Notes under the pieces: generated by a model
Seen by the model: the letters and a program-made list of their open reading frames with translations, nothing else
Database searches by the model: none
What the model was told of the DNA's origin: nothing
Position numbers and translations under genes: made by a program
Shown here: positions 1-13,930 of the stretch, one piece after another
How the letters are laid out: the number at the start of each line of letters is the position of its first letter
Numbering within the stretch: the stretch's first letter is position 1
From: Apus apus
Lineage: Eukaryota > Chordata > Aves > Apodiformes > Apodidae
Assembly: GCF_020740795.1 (NCBI RefSeq)
Contig: NC_067301.1
Location: forward strand, 744,001-808,000
Length of the DNA: 64,000 nucleotides
Direction: 5' to 3'

Positions 1-959
1 ATCACCACAATATTGTTTTTTCTCCTATTCTTCCTTTCTTTCTTTATCTGAAACACTTCACATTGCTATGAAGTCTAACCCAGTCTATGAAGACCATATG
101 TTCCCAGCTACATTGCAGGAGCCCAGGACTAATTCAGATCTCAGGCCTGTCTTTGGGCCATCTGTTGCCAGGTTCTCACCAGACAATGTGTCATTATGGC
201 TAGGAATTAGCATAACTACTTTAGAGGAATTGTGTCCAGCTCTATTCATACCAGCCACAATGAACCTTCACAGGCTGCGGGGAAGGGGGCAGGAACTGCA
301 TGAGAAGCTGATGAGCTTGGCAGCCCAGGAGTGGGCTGAGCATCCACGGGATGCCCTCAAGGTGCTCGGGCACCAGCGATGCCACCCCCTTTGTCCCCCC
401 TCCCCATCCATCACACGGGGCGCTCCCAGCCTGCCGGCACTCCGTCTTCTCAGCGAGGTTAATGCATTAATTCTCCCAGCTATGACAACAAAGGCTTAAA
501 TAACCGTGTAAATAATAGATCATGCTGCAGAAGGCTTGAAGGAGCGACGCGGGGCTCTCCGCAGCCTTGGGCCCTCTCTCTCCTTGTCAGCTGCAGAAAA
601 AGCGATGCCAGGAAGAGGTAGCAGAGGCTGAAACCTCCCAGCAGACACACAGACTGCTCCCCAAGGCTTGCACGGGGTGGAAACCCTGTCCAGCCTTCCA
701 TCTCTGACACATTTCCAAACCCTCGCACCAAACCCCAGCAGCTCCCGTCCCGGCTGAACGTGCTGGCTCAGCTCCGGTCATTGTTCCCTTCCTCCCGCCG
801 CAGAGCCTTGTCAGGGCCGAGCCCTGCCCGAAACCCTGCGGGGTTTGGGCAGAAGCAGCGTGGTGGTTGTGCCGGGACCCCCGCAGCTGCCAGAGCTCCC
901 CGGGGGCTGGAGCAGCCCAGCTCAGGCCCCAGCTCCGCTCCCGTCCCGGGCAAGCGGAG
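1..959. other. gene-free, mixed then GC-rich sequence
   Basis: No gene recognised. An AT-rich start passes at about 540 into GC-rich sequence with moderate CpG (760-980), directly next to the regulatory-like block at 960-1240. Confidence 0.5.
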
Positions 960-1240
960 CGCCAGCCCGGAAAGCCTCGCGCCGGCCTTATCGTGCCAGC
1001 AGCACAATAGCCCTTTAATGATAATTACAGGCTTGCCGGCAGCTTCCTTGTTCTGCGGGGCTGGGCTTTTTTGGTAGCAATAGGTGCTGTTTAAGTACTT
1101 GAAAGAATGGCACTTAGCAGATGTCTTGGGGTAAATGACAGGTTAAGCGATACCCAGAGCACCGGCGAAATGAGCGCTAATTTACGCTCACATGATTCAA
1201 TTTGCATGGTTAATTCTATTTAAAGCAAACATCCAGCACG
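960..1240. promoter_or_regulatory. conserved-element-like AT-rich block
   Basis: Contains TTTAATGATAATTACAGG, AATTTACGCTCACATG and an octamer in reverse orientation (ATTTGCAT, 1199-1206), next to a GC-rich shoulder. Word content fits a homeodomain/POU enhancer. Conservation itself cannot be seen from one sequence. Confidence 0.3.
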
Positions 1241-4200
1241 CCGGAGCTCGGAAAGAACCCTTGCTCTCCTCGTGTCTTCTCTGCAACGCTTCGGAGAACA
1301 AACCAGTCGGGGCTACAGAGCTGACAAACATTCACCTGCCGCGGGAGCCAAGTTTCCCCAACACGTTTGTCTGAAAAGCACCGACGGTGCCTGATACCAT
1401 CACACAGAAGCTGCAGGACAAACAGAGCCAGGAGGCGATGGGATTAAACCAGTGTCCTTCAGCTGTGGAGATGGCTTCCTTTGTGCTTGTCACCGGGCTC
1501 CTGCCAGGGCACAGGGGACGCTCGCACCCCGGGACGTTCGGCCACAGGCGAGCAGCAGCACCCAGAGCTGCAGGAACCTCACTGCTGCTTCTGCAAGCCC
1601 AGGCAGGGAGAAGCATCACTGACACTGACACCTCCAGACCAGCACCGGGGACCGACTCACAAGAGGAAGAAGTCTGGAGGAGGTTCTCTCTCTTCTTAGC
1701 TATAACAACTAAAGCAATGCTCTACATGGTGCAGAAGTATCTTTAATTTGTTCCTAATTAAGATTCCTGAAAATTTCCCGTGTCTCTTTGCCACTTGGAT
1801 GTTATTTTCCCTGTTCTGCACTCCTCGGGATTTTCCCTGAGGCTTTTCCCCTCCAGTTTGACACTGGGAGGATGGAAGGCAGTGACTTTGCTTTTTAGCT
1901 ACCTATACTGCTCATTAGCTGAATAATAACCATCTCTCATTACAATTCTTCAAGTTCTGCAGGGAACAGAAGGCCTGTAAACACCCTGGATGAGCAAAAA
2001 AGGATAAATTACCTTGGAGATAATAAGCCAAATGTAAACAGTATTTATGGCTCATTAAAGCAGGGATGCTGTGCGCGCAGGGAACACACGCAGAGGAGCC
2101 GGAAGAGGAACACGTTTGCACGGTGTTTCTTTTCAACCTGAGAAACGCGGAAGCAAAAATATCATCAGGCATTTCCAAGTGATGCCCTACAGCCTCTTGC
2201 GATCAGCACTCGCCGTGGCTTTCCCTTCCCTTCCCAGGGCAGGGAACAAAGCCCTGCTTCCCGCCGGCGGGCCGAGCCCGGCCACGATCTGGGCAGCACA
2301 GGCAGGGAGCTCTCAGAAGCAACGATCAGAGGGAATATTTCACCAACAGCCACCAGGGCTGAAATCTTTCCAGCAGAGAACAAATTTGTGAGACTCCAAA
2401 GCTGGCATCTGGACTATCCGTGAGCAGTAAAAGGAACCAAACGCAACAAATGAGGGGCTTGCTGCAAAACAGCTCGCCCGGCTCCAGTAACTACCCAGTA
2501 ACACTGAGGCTCCTGCAGATTGCTAGGTAACTACACTGAGCAGAGCCAAAAATAATCCCTCCTGTGACTTGCTCTGACAGTGTTTGGAGGAGTGAAATAA
2601 GTGTTTCAGCATGTAATGGTATGATACCAGCTCTGCAGAGCAGTGCCAAAGGGCTCCATCCATGGCACACCAGAGATGTGCTGGTGGATGTCAGGGTGCC
2701 CGGCTCTGCCCAGGGGCTCCAGGCTCCTCTGGGGGAAGATGGGAAGAACAACATGTATTTTTGGCAAAAAAAAAAAAGTAGAAAAGGGGCTCTTCGGGTC
2801 CTCTCTGAAGAGCACAGTCAAGCAATGCTGGAGGGACCCCTGCTCCAACCCACAGCTTCCAGCCCCTGCAACTGCTGGTGACTCCTGGGGAAGACTTCAG
2901 AAACACTGTGCACCAGGGATGTAAATAATGCCTGGCCCTCTCTCAGGTGCTTTTTGAAAAATGTCTTATTATCACCATGGAAGTTTAGGAAATATACTGA
3001 TTAAATCAAAAAGGCACCATAAATTGCCAAAGTTAGAATTCTCTGGGATGAAAGAAGCAGCAATTTTGTACCCTGTCAGCAGAATGTAAATGAATGAGCT
3101 GGATGAATTAGTGCACAATAAACTTTTAAAAAGCCAAGTTACAATTTAAAACAGTAGCAAAAGCTTTGGAATGATTTAAGACTTACTAAAAAAAAAAAAG
3201 AAAATAGCACCACTCTAACACCATTCAATTATGGCCTGCACAGCTCCCCATAAATATCTTTTACCACCTCTGGGACAAGATATCTTTGTTCCACAGTGCT
3301 AAGAGGGTGCCTGGTGCCTTCTGGATGACCATCCTTGGCAAGGAACAGTGAGGATGACCTTGCCTAGTGGGGTTCCTGCAGAGGGTTCCACAGCCCCCAG
3401 ACCCTTTGCTTCTGGCAGAGTTTTTTTTGCAAGAGCTGCCTATGGACAAGAAGTCAAGCAGAGCTTCCCACGTGGAAAAGGTGCTAGGATGGACTTGAGG
3501 AGAAACACCCTCCTCACCCATTTGCCATGAGTGGGAAGGGGCTCCCTGCAATGGCAGGAAGGACATGATGAGCTGAGACATCCCTTCCCCAGGTTCCTTG
3601 CCTGGTCCCCAGGAGGGGCCAAGCTCCCAGCACAGCCTCAAGGTTCCACTGTAATTACTTGGTGCAGCTGCCAAGTGCTTTATCAGCACCAGGAGATTTC
3701 CCCAACACCTTTGCTGCTCTGTTCCAAGATTAGCCACAGCCCCCCAACAAGTTCTGACTAATAATTGGCTTTGTTTTGTTTTCAATAAGCCACAATGACT
3801 CCACTGACCCCAGCAATTAATTTTGCTTCATCCCAATAAAAGGGCTGATGGCTGCATCCTCCAGGTCCCTGACCCTTTCTTCTGCAGAGGCCACATGTTG
3901 GTGGGAACACTTGCCAGTGCCTGTCCCTACCTGTGGGCTGCTCCTCAGTGCAGGCACTCACCCTGCCTCCCATAGGATGCTGTTTGGGAAAGCTGGCTGT
4001 GTGCTCTGCAGTGTTCCTCCCAACACCTCTGCCTCTCACACAGATGCCTGGAAGGGTCAGGGCTGAGGATGTTCAGGGATTCCTACATCCTGGAGATTTA
4101 AGCCCACCTCTACACTGCCTCTGGACAAAGGCACCACATCCTCTCCGGCAAAGCTCACCCAAGAGCTGGGCAATGCCTCCAGCATGGCAGCCAGCAGAGC

Positions 4201-4700
4201 AGCAGGAGAAAGATTAGTCACAGACAAACCCTGCTGCTGCTCTGGTGGCTGCAGGGATCAGCACAGACACTGGGATAACAGCAGGTGGGCATGTGGGTGC
4301 ACATGCCTCCCCTGCACCTTTCAGCACATGCTGGTGCTGCCACAGGGGTAGTTTCGGTCCCACCACAAGCATGAGGCAGTGGCTGTTGGTACCCACCCTG
4401 CTCCCCACTGCCAGGAGCCTTGGGGTGCTGCAGGGTGGTTTAATCAGTTTCCCACCATCCTTTGTCATTTCACCTGCAGCCTCTTCACAGCATTCCCCAC
4501 ACATGGGCTCAACTCAGAGCCAGCACCAAAAAGCAGCCATTAACCATCTGATGGCCTCTTCCATCTCTCTTCTCATCCCAGACAGGTGCCCCTGGTTCTA
4601 ACAAGGCTCCTCCAGGGTCCAGGCATCCCCCGGCCCTCACTGCTGGAGCACAGGGACCCCAGCACCCAGGGCTGGCTCCCAGCAGAGCCACAACAATGCC
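1241..4700. other. gene-free desert
   Basis: No supported gene. AT-rich stretches at about 1740-2060 and 2940-3240 alternate with CA/TG-rich sequence. Poly-A runs of 12 lie at 2766-2777 and 3188-3199. Open frames are short and without domains. Confidence 0.55.
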
Positions 4701-7700
4701 ATGAGTCAGTAATTGCTGAGCTCATTTTTAGACGGTGCTGCAAACGCGCCTATTAACTTCAACTCCCATCTCCCCTGAGTGATTTACCTGTTTCATTTCA
4801 TTCGGTGAATTAAGCACAAAAACAACCACGCTCTGCACCGATCCCGGCATCGACCCGCGGGAGCCGCGCGGCATCCGTCCCCCCACTGCTGGGACATGCA
4901 CAGCCAGGGGTGCTGGGCTCCCACCTCCCTCCCCAGCAGCCAGACATCAGCCCACGAGTAATTATTTGAAGAATGAGACATTTTATTGTCCAATTCATGA
5001 CATGTCTCCTAGCATGCCTGAGACATTAATGTTCTTCTAAATCATTGCTGGGTATAATATTTTGCCACTGATACCGCACATAATCTTCATGTTTGATATT
5101 CTCCTCTTATCTAATGGTACTCTGTAAAATTACACTGACACTAATGCTTACCACCCTTATTGAACAGAAAAATCAAATTAAAGATGAAGTAGCATCGATT
5201 TTGTTATGGGCTCCAAGGTGGCAGGGAGTCAATTGACCTTTCTCGAAAAAACAAGAAGGCAGAGATGTTTCTGTTGCTTTTATCACCCTCCTGCTGCTGA
5301 TTGGAGCTTCTTTGAGGGTTTATTTCCTCCCTGTCTTTACTGTCGTTGGTTTTCCTCAGTCAAGCAATTCAACCAAAGCACTGAGATTTGCAGACAGAAT
5401 TTTCCCAAATGGGTGAAGACAGAGATGGCAAGGACCACCTGCACAGACCTTTGGCAAAGGTACAAGCTGGGGCTGAAGAATCCCGGCAAGCAGCTGCCAG
5501 AACCACAGCTCATGTTCCACAGAGCTCCCCACCTCAGCCCCACCCCAGGATTATTAGGCCTTGCAGCATCCCAGGGGCTGGGAGCCCACAGCTCCCCACA
5601 GCCCAGGGCTGGCCAAGCAGCTCCTGCTCCCCCACCTCACGCCCTGCCAGGCCCCTCATCCCCCACTGTGCCCCAGCCCTTCACAGCTGACCATGGGGGT
5701 TCCCAGGAGGACTCTTCCCCCTGCTTTGCAGTGTGATTTGGAGAGCTGGAGACATGCTGCTAATGCAGTGCTACACCCTGGAAGCAGAAGCTGCTGCTAC
5801 TGTTTACCAGCCCTCTTGGGGAGCTTGAAAAACCTACACACACCATTCCTCCTTTGAGGCTGTTCTTAAACTCACAGTAAAATGCAACAAGAAAGGACAA
5901 CTTCAGTATCAGGCTTCGTGCCACTTGACAGACAAACTTTACCCTTATTACAGATGGAAAACACTTTTTTCCCCATGAATGGCCTGAGGCTCTACAAATT
6001 TGATTAAAAATGGAACAACTGCTGCAGGATTCATGCTTAGCAAGAGCAGGCACATCATCTCAGCAGGCTGGGAAGCACCACCAAGCATGTGCTCCATGGG
6101 CAGGGCAAAGCCACTGGGAGTGTGCACCTGTGCCCCAGCACAACTGGGGCTTTAACAAAGAAAACGAGTCTCAGGATGTGTGACTAGAGCCCACAGCCCC
6201 CCCCAAGAGCCACACGACCTTGGGTGAGCTACTTCACCTGCCTCCCCCTGTGCTCCCCATCCTCCTACCTTCTTCCATCATTCCTCGCCTCTGGAGACCG
6301 CAGCCTGTCCCGCCACTCACTCATCTGGAGAGGAGGTGGAGGCCTCACCAGTGCCTCCCAGCATTTCTGCAACAGAAAGGGTCACCTCTGGATCTGATGA
6401 TGCCAGCAGAATACCCAACTTTGTGGTTTCCCCCCCACCCCACCCTCCCCATGCAGAACAAGGATGCTCCCTCACTAAATGGAGGGCAGCTTTTCCACAC
6501 TGATTGCATTAACCTAATAATACCTGCATAAAGCAATCAGAAGACAACTAGAGGCTTTTGTTTGTTTGCTTTTTTAAAACAAAGACCTGGTCTTTGATTA
6601 AATTAGAGGATTAAATTAAGTAGTGACTGAATCAAGTGCAAGGGCTTGTGAGAGAGTCTGTGTGCAGAACCTTGACAAAGGCCGCGGGGGAAATCCAAAG
6701 GGCTTTGGAGCCCAGCAAAGACACCACAGCCTTCAGAGGAGAGTAAGAAAGGTGGAACTAATGTAGCCAAGAGGCAAAGCAGGCATCTTTCACCCCCTGC
6801 CACACCAACCCCCCTTGCAGCACCTCTGGCAGCCCATCAAATTCAGAAAACCTGGAGGGGACTGGGAGGGAATCCAGCAGCAGCTTCCTCCAGAGCAGCC
6901 CATTTTCCCCAAACAGTTACATCTGCACAAGCAGTTCAGTTGCCTGAGCTCCATCCCCACGGGTGGGTTTGCTTTGATTTCCATGGCTGGTGAGAACCCA
7001 GCAGCCTGTTCCCACGGGTGACAGTCCCAGGCTCCCCATCGGGATGCACAAGGCAGAGCCCACTGCTCGGAAAGGCTGTAACAAGGTGAGGTGGGAGCTC
7101 GTGGGCACCTTCCAGACAGTCTCATTATAAGCTGCTCAAGGGATTTCTCAGTGGTGATCCTGACAAACTGGTGCTTCTATTTTTTCTGTCTGAGAAAACT
7201 CTGATCCCCCCTCAGAGATGAAAGTTGCCTTATCCAGGTATGCAGTAAAATGTTCATTGTGCTTGTCAGCTTTTCCTCTCCTCCTTCAGGCTGGGTCAGC
7301 CTTACTTGGATAAGACCATCACCAGAAAACAAAAAAAGACTGTAATTTCAGCTGGTATAAGTTGATGGATCCCAGTTGAAGCCAATAATGGTTTTTATCT
7401 GACATTGTCTAAGTATCACACTGGAAACTGTAGCATCTGGACTAGGAAATTGTCCAAGAATTTATAATTTCTGAGAAAGCCAAGATCAAGGGCTTTTTTA
7501 ACTTCATAATTAAATTAATATTGATGCCTCTGTGCTTTACTGCAAAGGACACACAAGGCAGCACAGGCTGCCCTGTGCTTCCCACCCTGCCCCAGGCTCA
7601 CTCACAGCTTCCCATGGTATCATTCCTGGAAGGGCAGGATTTAGACCATCCCTTGAGCTACCCAGCAGCTTCTTCATTAATCCCAGGAGCCCCAGGGGAA

Positions 7701-10700
7701 CATGTAATGCCCCCCACCCAGCTCCAGCTGCCTGACCTGGGACCCCAACAACTGGGCAAGTCAGCAGGGGACTGGGTGACAGCAGCCTGGTGACTGACAA
7801 GAAAAATGTGCTGAACAAGAGGAGCAGCAAGTCAGCTCAGGGCTGGTAAAGCCCAGATGTTGCTGTTGGAGAATAAATGCATCTGACAGCAGCAGGCAAT
7901 GGCAGCCAAGTCCCTGGAGCAGCCGGGATTCCCCAAACAAGCTAAAACCTCCCAGAGGCCGGAGACAGACGCGACTCTGCCCCGAGAGCAGGAGGAGCCA
8001 CCGGCCAGTGACCTGTCCCTGTGCCACCCTCCTGGCCTGAGACCTGCAGAGCCATGTGGAGCTGTCCTGGTGGCAGCACCAGCAGCTGCAGGGGGTGCCC
8101 TGGGCTCCCCTGCCCACCCCAGGCATGAAGGCACCATGCTCTGGCCACAGGACAAGCTGCTCCCTCAGAGCAGGGACCTGTGTCCGCTCCTGCCCCCCAC
8201 ACTCCTGGATTTCCCCTGGAAAGGCATGGGAAGGGAGGGATGGGCATTCCCCAAAGCCAGCCAGGGCCAGGTGTGCAGTGCTGGTGGCACAGTTCCCACA
8301 CTGCCACCACAAGCAGCTAAAGAAGAGCTCAGGACCACAGGCCCACATCTGTATGAAGAGGTGCTGCCACTTCCCCTTCAGTAACCCACACGTCACCTGG
8401 GCTGAAAAACCTGCTCACAGAGTCAGAGAGGACATGGTGGACAGAGAGGACATTCCACAGAGAGGTGGAATATTCAGAGGACAGAAGCCAAGACCATCCT
8501 CTTGAAACAGTCCCCTTGGGCCTGGACTGAGGCAGCTGGTGACACAAGAAACCCTGTGTGGCATCTCTCCTTTCATGACTCATTAAAGGGCTGCTTCCAA
8601 GCTGGCACATCCCTCCAGCTTCATCTTCCCATTTCATACAGACACCAGTTTATAATCTTGATGACTGGCCTGGGACCAGGCTCCTTTTCACCACAATTTG
8701 AAAGGAGACTGATGTTTTATACTGACTTCCCATTTTCGTTTTGATGATATTAAGAAATGAAACATTAATGGAATGTAGAAAATCAACTGAGTGTTCAGCT
8801 ACCATTTACCAAATTGTTCCTGTTAATTTCTGGGAGAGGAGGAAAAAATAGGAGCAGGAATAAAACTGTGCCTAGAAACCTACCATTTCTCCAATGCATG
8901 CATGGCTGACAGCCACTAAGCACAAATGAATAAATATTTTATGTACTTTAATTTCCTCATCTACGAGCTTGATGTTCTGAGCCTTTCTTTGCTTTATTTT
9001 GCTACTTCATAAATGTTAAAAACGTTTATCCTCTTATTCTTTCCAACAAAATTAAGACTTTTGCCAGTCTCTGCTCCTGTTCCATTTGCTTTCATCTCTT
9101 TATTAGCATAGCATAATAGCACATCACCTGCAGGTTTCTGCCTTCAGCAATTTCTCCTTTCTATTTTTTTCCTCCTTCCTTCCTTTGGTTGCCTTCTTAT
9201 CACCTGTTCTCCCATCTCTATTATTCAGGAAGCCAATGTTTGCATTTTTTTTTTTGTCCCAGCTGCTCATTGAACCCCACAGCCTATTGAGACACAGCTT
9301 GTTGTTTTTTTTTTCCTTGTGTTTATTTCATTTCCCTTTTTCTTATTATTATCTCTTGGTCCTGACTAAGCCATGACAGTTTTTTCCTCTCCATTCCCCA
9401 CATCTCCTGTGTGCCACAGCCAGGCATGCTGGGGCAGCTCCAGGCTGCCATCCTTGTTTGCTCTGCATTTTCTCTGTCTTGCATTTGTCCTTTAAAAAAA
9501 ATCACAATTTCTGGAAAACTCCCACTCCCCTTTTCCTTCAGAAAAGGATACCAGCATCCCTATGCCAGCTCCCAGAGCCAACAGCTGCTGTCCCCGCTGC
9601 TGCACGTGGTTGGAGTCAAGACCAAACGCTGCCCCACTGGAAGGGACCTGTTGCTTGGAGCATCCAGCCCAGCAGGGGATGCAGCACCAGAGCCTCAGAG
9701 AGCTGCCAGGCCCTTCTGTGATGCTGCAGCAGCATAAGGCAAAAAAACCCTGCAATTAAAAGCTTAATCCTTATTAAATGGAGCAGTACCAGAAAAAAGG
9801 AGGGGTAGGTGAAGATGGATGTCACCACACTGAGAAAGAGAGGAAAGCAATAACAGAAGGGTGAGCATGGCTGAGGGTTAATCACAGGCAGAGGCCAATG
9901 GGAAGGTTTTAAGGTGAGGTAAGGTAAGTGGCAACATCTCCTGAAATGGGTAATTGTCAGGAATTTGGAGAATTACCGGTACCAACTGTGCACTGCAGCT
10001 CCAATGTTGCATTAGCCTTTGTTGGTGATTTGCTAAATTTATTCTTCTGTGATTTCTAACAAAATTCAAAGCTCATCAACGCCCAGTGGGTTATTTCCAT
10101 TTGTCTGCTTTAGAAGTGATTTTAGAAAACCTCAGATACTTTTAATTAGCTTTAAATTCCTCAGCTCTTTTCCTCAACCTGTGATTACTGTTTAACTGAA
10201 CTGGATCTATTGTCTTTCCTCCCTCCTCCAGGCTAAGAGATTCCAATTTCCTTCAAACCAGGCACTGCTGCTGAAAAATCTGCAGTTGCAAGTTTGTGTT
10301 TTGAAAGAGCCTTTTCTTTGCCCATCAGAACCAAAGAGGATTGAGGCTTGAGATGCCAGAAATACCCTGCACACATATAGAAAGTCCCACTCCTGCTCAG
10401 CGTGTTTGCGCACCAGCACGCCTGCCTGTGCAGTGCCAGAGCCTGGCAGAGCCAGGAATCCATCTCAGGTCCCATGGGATGGAGACCAAAGCTGCCCAGC
10501 AATGCTGATTACAGAGATAAGCCCTGACACTGAGAACTAATTTTAATTCAAAGAGCTGTGCCTGCCTCTGTGCCAACCCACGAGCTCCGGCGATTTGCAG
10601 GGAACGAGTCAAATCCGATTACTAAGGGAAGAAGGCAGGGAGGGCAACACGGTGTGAACTGACATAATAGGTGTTGGTTAAAGTGCTATCCTGGGCTTGG

Positions 10701-11480
10701 CTGTTTTCTGGATGATAAAAATCCCACAGCAGTAAAGAAAGAGACATATCTGCTGGCTGTTATTGCCATAAGCCTGAAATAGGTTTGCCAGGAGAGCCAG
10801 AGTCATGAAGTTTCCCTACAAGTGAATATGACTCTTCACAAGTGGGGTTTGCACCTTGGCTTTCCCATGGGAGAAGGTAAAACCACACCAGCTTTACCCA
10901 GGATCACTGATTGATGCCTCCTGCCCAGGTACAGCTGTAACAGCACCTCATATCCCTGCTCCAGCTCTGTGGGACACCAAGGAGCCCCAAAGACCTGCAG
11001 TGATGCTGGGTGCTCCCACCCCAGGTGTTAGGAGCTGGGGCAGGCACTTCAGAGGGGTCCAGGAAAGGAGGTTCACCTCAGGATTTGGGACACAGAAAGG
11101 CAACAATCCAGCAGCAACGTCTTCCAGGAGACCTGTGCACTAAACAACAGGCTCTGCAGGCTAAGCCCAGATCTGCTTGTGAAGGCACCTTGGTGACACA
11201 GAGCCCCATGTCCCCACCCCTTGCAAAGCCAACCCAGCTAATGATCCCAATCAATAATCCTGACCCAGAAATTTCAGACAGGAGCTACAACCAGAGCAAG
11301 CTCTCCCCAGAGGCAGCACTGCAGGAATGATTTTGTGGCATACAAGGGGCAAGACTCACAGTCAGCTTTTGTGAGTCTTTTCCTCAACTGGGGGCTGCAA
11401 GGCTGTGGACAGTGGCTTAAAGACCCTCGGGGCTAAATCCTGTCACGGACACATTGGATAATAACTGTTAATTGCCCCTT
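4701..11480. other. gene-free desert
   Basis: No supported gene. AT-rich blocks lie at about 4970-5200, 7360-7520 and 8640-9070; a T/C-rich stretch at 9150-9370 has several T runs. The 7760-8400 part is open on both strands for up to about 210 codons because it is GC-rich; those readings are Pro/Cys/Trp-rich without domains. Confidence 0.55.
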
Positions 11481-13559
11481 TATTGCACTAGGTAGCTTGA
11501 GGTGACACACATGCTGAGCCTCCACAAACTGAACGCGTGCCCTGTTCCCCACACAACACAGATAAATACTGATGGTAACAAGAAGAGACAGGAGATGCTG
11601 TGGTCACCAGCACAGGGAGCATCTCCTCCTCCTCAGGAGGGCTCTGGGTGCTGCTGCCAGAGTAATAACAGCAGCACAATTTGCTGCCCTAGAACAAACA
11701 TTACCCCCTAATGCAAAGGCATTTCACTTCCCCTGCAAGTAATTACCTTTCTGGTTCTCATGCAGATGACCTGGCTGTCCAAAAGGGAAGGCAGGCTGCT
11801 TTCTCCTCCACATGCAGGTCCTTCGTTCCCCAAGCACGTCCACAGAGCCCAGCCAGCTTCCACCCCCACGTCCCAGAAGGACTAAGGAGCTTCCCACTGA
11901 GCCCTGGGAGTTTTAGGGCCTGGGGCCTGATTGCACAAACAGAAAAACCTGCTGCCATCCCAGCAGATCCCAAACCAGCGCCCCCAGGTGCTAATGCAGA
12001 CACAGGTGGAAGTTTTAAAGCTGGGAACAGCCACCTGAGGATAACAGAGACAATGGAAAACAGCAGATGCACCTTGTTTAGTTTTGGAGGACTCATTTAA
12101 GGGTGAACACAATAACATCCATCTTTCAATGGAGAAAAATATTGACAATAGGTAAAAAATAAAGTTCTGCAAAAAAAAAAAAAGGGAGCAGCCAGAGAAG
12201 CTGCTGTACAGAAAGGGAGAGGAAAAGCAGGCTGAGGACCACAGGTGTGTTCCCACAGGGAACAAGTGATGCTGTGGGTTTGAAAGCCCTTCTCCGCCAC
12301 GGCGCATAAGGGCATTTTTGTCTGCAGAATCCAAGCTCTGCTTTGAAAACTTAAAATCTTTTTAACATCAGAGAAGCAATTCCTCCTTAGAGAAGGCTTT
12401 TACTGACCCAGCGTATCCAAAGCAGAACATGTTCCAGTGCCAGAAATAGTTCCATCTTCACGGGCAGCTCCTCAGCAGGGCTGTCCTTCCGCCCGGTGCC
12501 CAGCGTGGCAGCCCTTGCCCCTGCTGCTCTGCCCCAGCCCTTGCCAAGAGCAGCCAGGAGCAAAGGAGTTCAGTGTCCCCCTCCCTGCCACCCCACCAGG
12601 GAGGAATTTGTTCCTCCAGAAGGGTTGAGGACAGGGAGTGAGAGCTTCAAAGTTTCTCCACAAGCTGCTGAAGCAGAATTTTAATGGGGAAGAAAACAAA
12701 ACAAAAAAAAAGAAAGTGAATAGAACAAACAAGCATAAATTATTTATGAGGATGAAAGTGAAGAAAGGAAAGTTAACCGAAACAAAGGGAACCACACATT
12801 TCCCTCAGCTGAGGTATCATGATCAAAGCTCCCACAAAACCAAAGCTGATCTCTGAGCAACCCGTCGTGATGATCAGTGCTGAGCTCTGACAGCGCGGCA
12901 CAGAGCAGCCCTGGGGCCAGCCTGGCACACCCTGCTCCTTGGGAGCTGCCCAGTCACTAATGCCTCGTTTAACACATCCTGTAATAAAGCTGGTTGTTTC
13001 CTAACCTCAGTGGAAATGAGCTGAGCTCCCTTCCACACCCCAGGAGAAGCTCTGCTGCAAGGGATGCTAAGGGCATCGCGGTTGGACCCGGGGGGTTCTG
13101 GGAGGCTGCTCTCCCTGCCGAGGGACAAATACTGCAGCACTAAACTAAATGTCCAGGGTTTTGGTGCTCCTGGGCATACTCACAGTGGCTCCTCACTTAC
13201 AGTAACTCCCTCTTCTGTCTCACCTGCCTGGCTCCACGAAGTGTCTGACTTCTGCTGCGCTGGAGATAAATCCCCGGGAAAACCCCACGGCCCTCGGTGT
13301 GCTCAGGGAGCCAGAGAAGCTGCAGTTAGGGCTGGTGTGGCCACCAAACACCCCCAGTGGCAATGCTGCTGGGCAAGAGCCATTTCTCCTTTTCTCCCCC
13401 AAATTGGGTGCCCCTCGCCACCCTCCTGGTGAGTGGGTCTCCCCAAGGCATCTCACCAGAACAGGCCAGGACGGTTGCACCTTCCTGCCACTTAGTTTCT
13501 CAAATCATCTCCCACTTTGGGTAAATGAAAGACAAGCTACGGTGCACCCAGGCAAACAT
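11481..13559. other. gene-free desert
   Basis: No supported gene. A 13-base A run is at 12171-12183 and an A-rich, purine-rich stretch at about 12680-12790. Confidence 0.5.
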
Positions 13560-13930
13560 CTTTTTGAATATTTCAGAGCCGTTAACCTTGCCCAGCACTT
13601 GTCGTCATCTGCCAGGTAATTGAAATGGCTTTGCCTAAGCAGAATTTTTCTGAGATCAATTATTTACTTCCAGCAGAAGGGTCTGCCTTCAGGCTGAGTT
13701 ACGATGCAGCTGTTGCTACCACCAGCTTCCTCAGCCTTGTTTATTCCTACGCAGATAAAAGCTGGCTGATTGGAGATAAAATTCTTGATTTTTCCAAAGT
13801 GCCTGACTGATCTTGTTGGCCACACTTGGAAATTGGGATGCAATGCTCTCATTAGCCTGTTGTCTTCCCTCTATTGCCGTTTGCCAAATGAGCTGCACCA
13901 CAGCGAGACGGCAAAAGTTGGTGAAATGAG
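13560..13930. promoter_or_regulatory. conserved-element-like block
   Basis: About 370 bases of mixed composition with GGTAATTGAAATGG, ATCAATTATTTAC, GCTGAGTTACG, GATAAAAGC and CAGATAAAAG words and no simple sequence. The texture resembles vertebrate conserved non-coding elements. No long, protein-like frame with splice sites. Confidence 0.3.

Noticed and set aside
7761-8396. 211-codon open frame, minus strand
   Set aside because: Cys/Ser/Trp/Gln-rich low-information translation; several other frames are open over the same bases.
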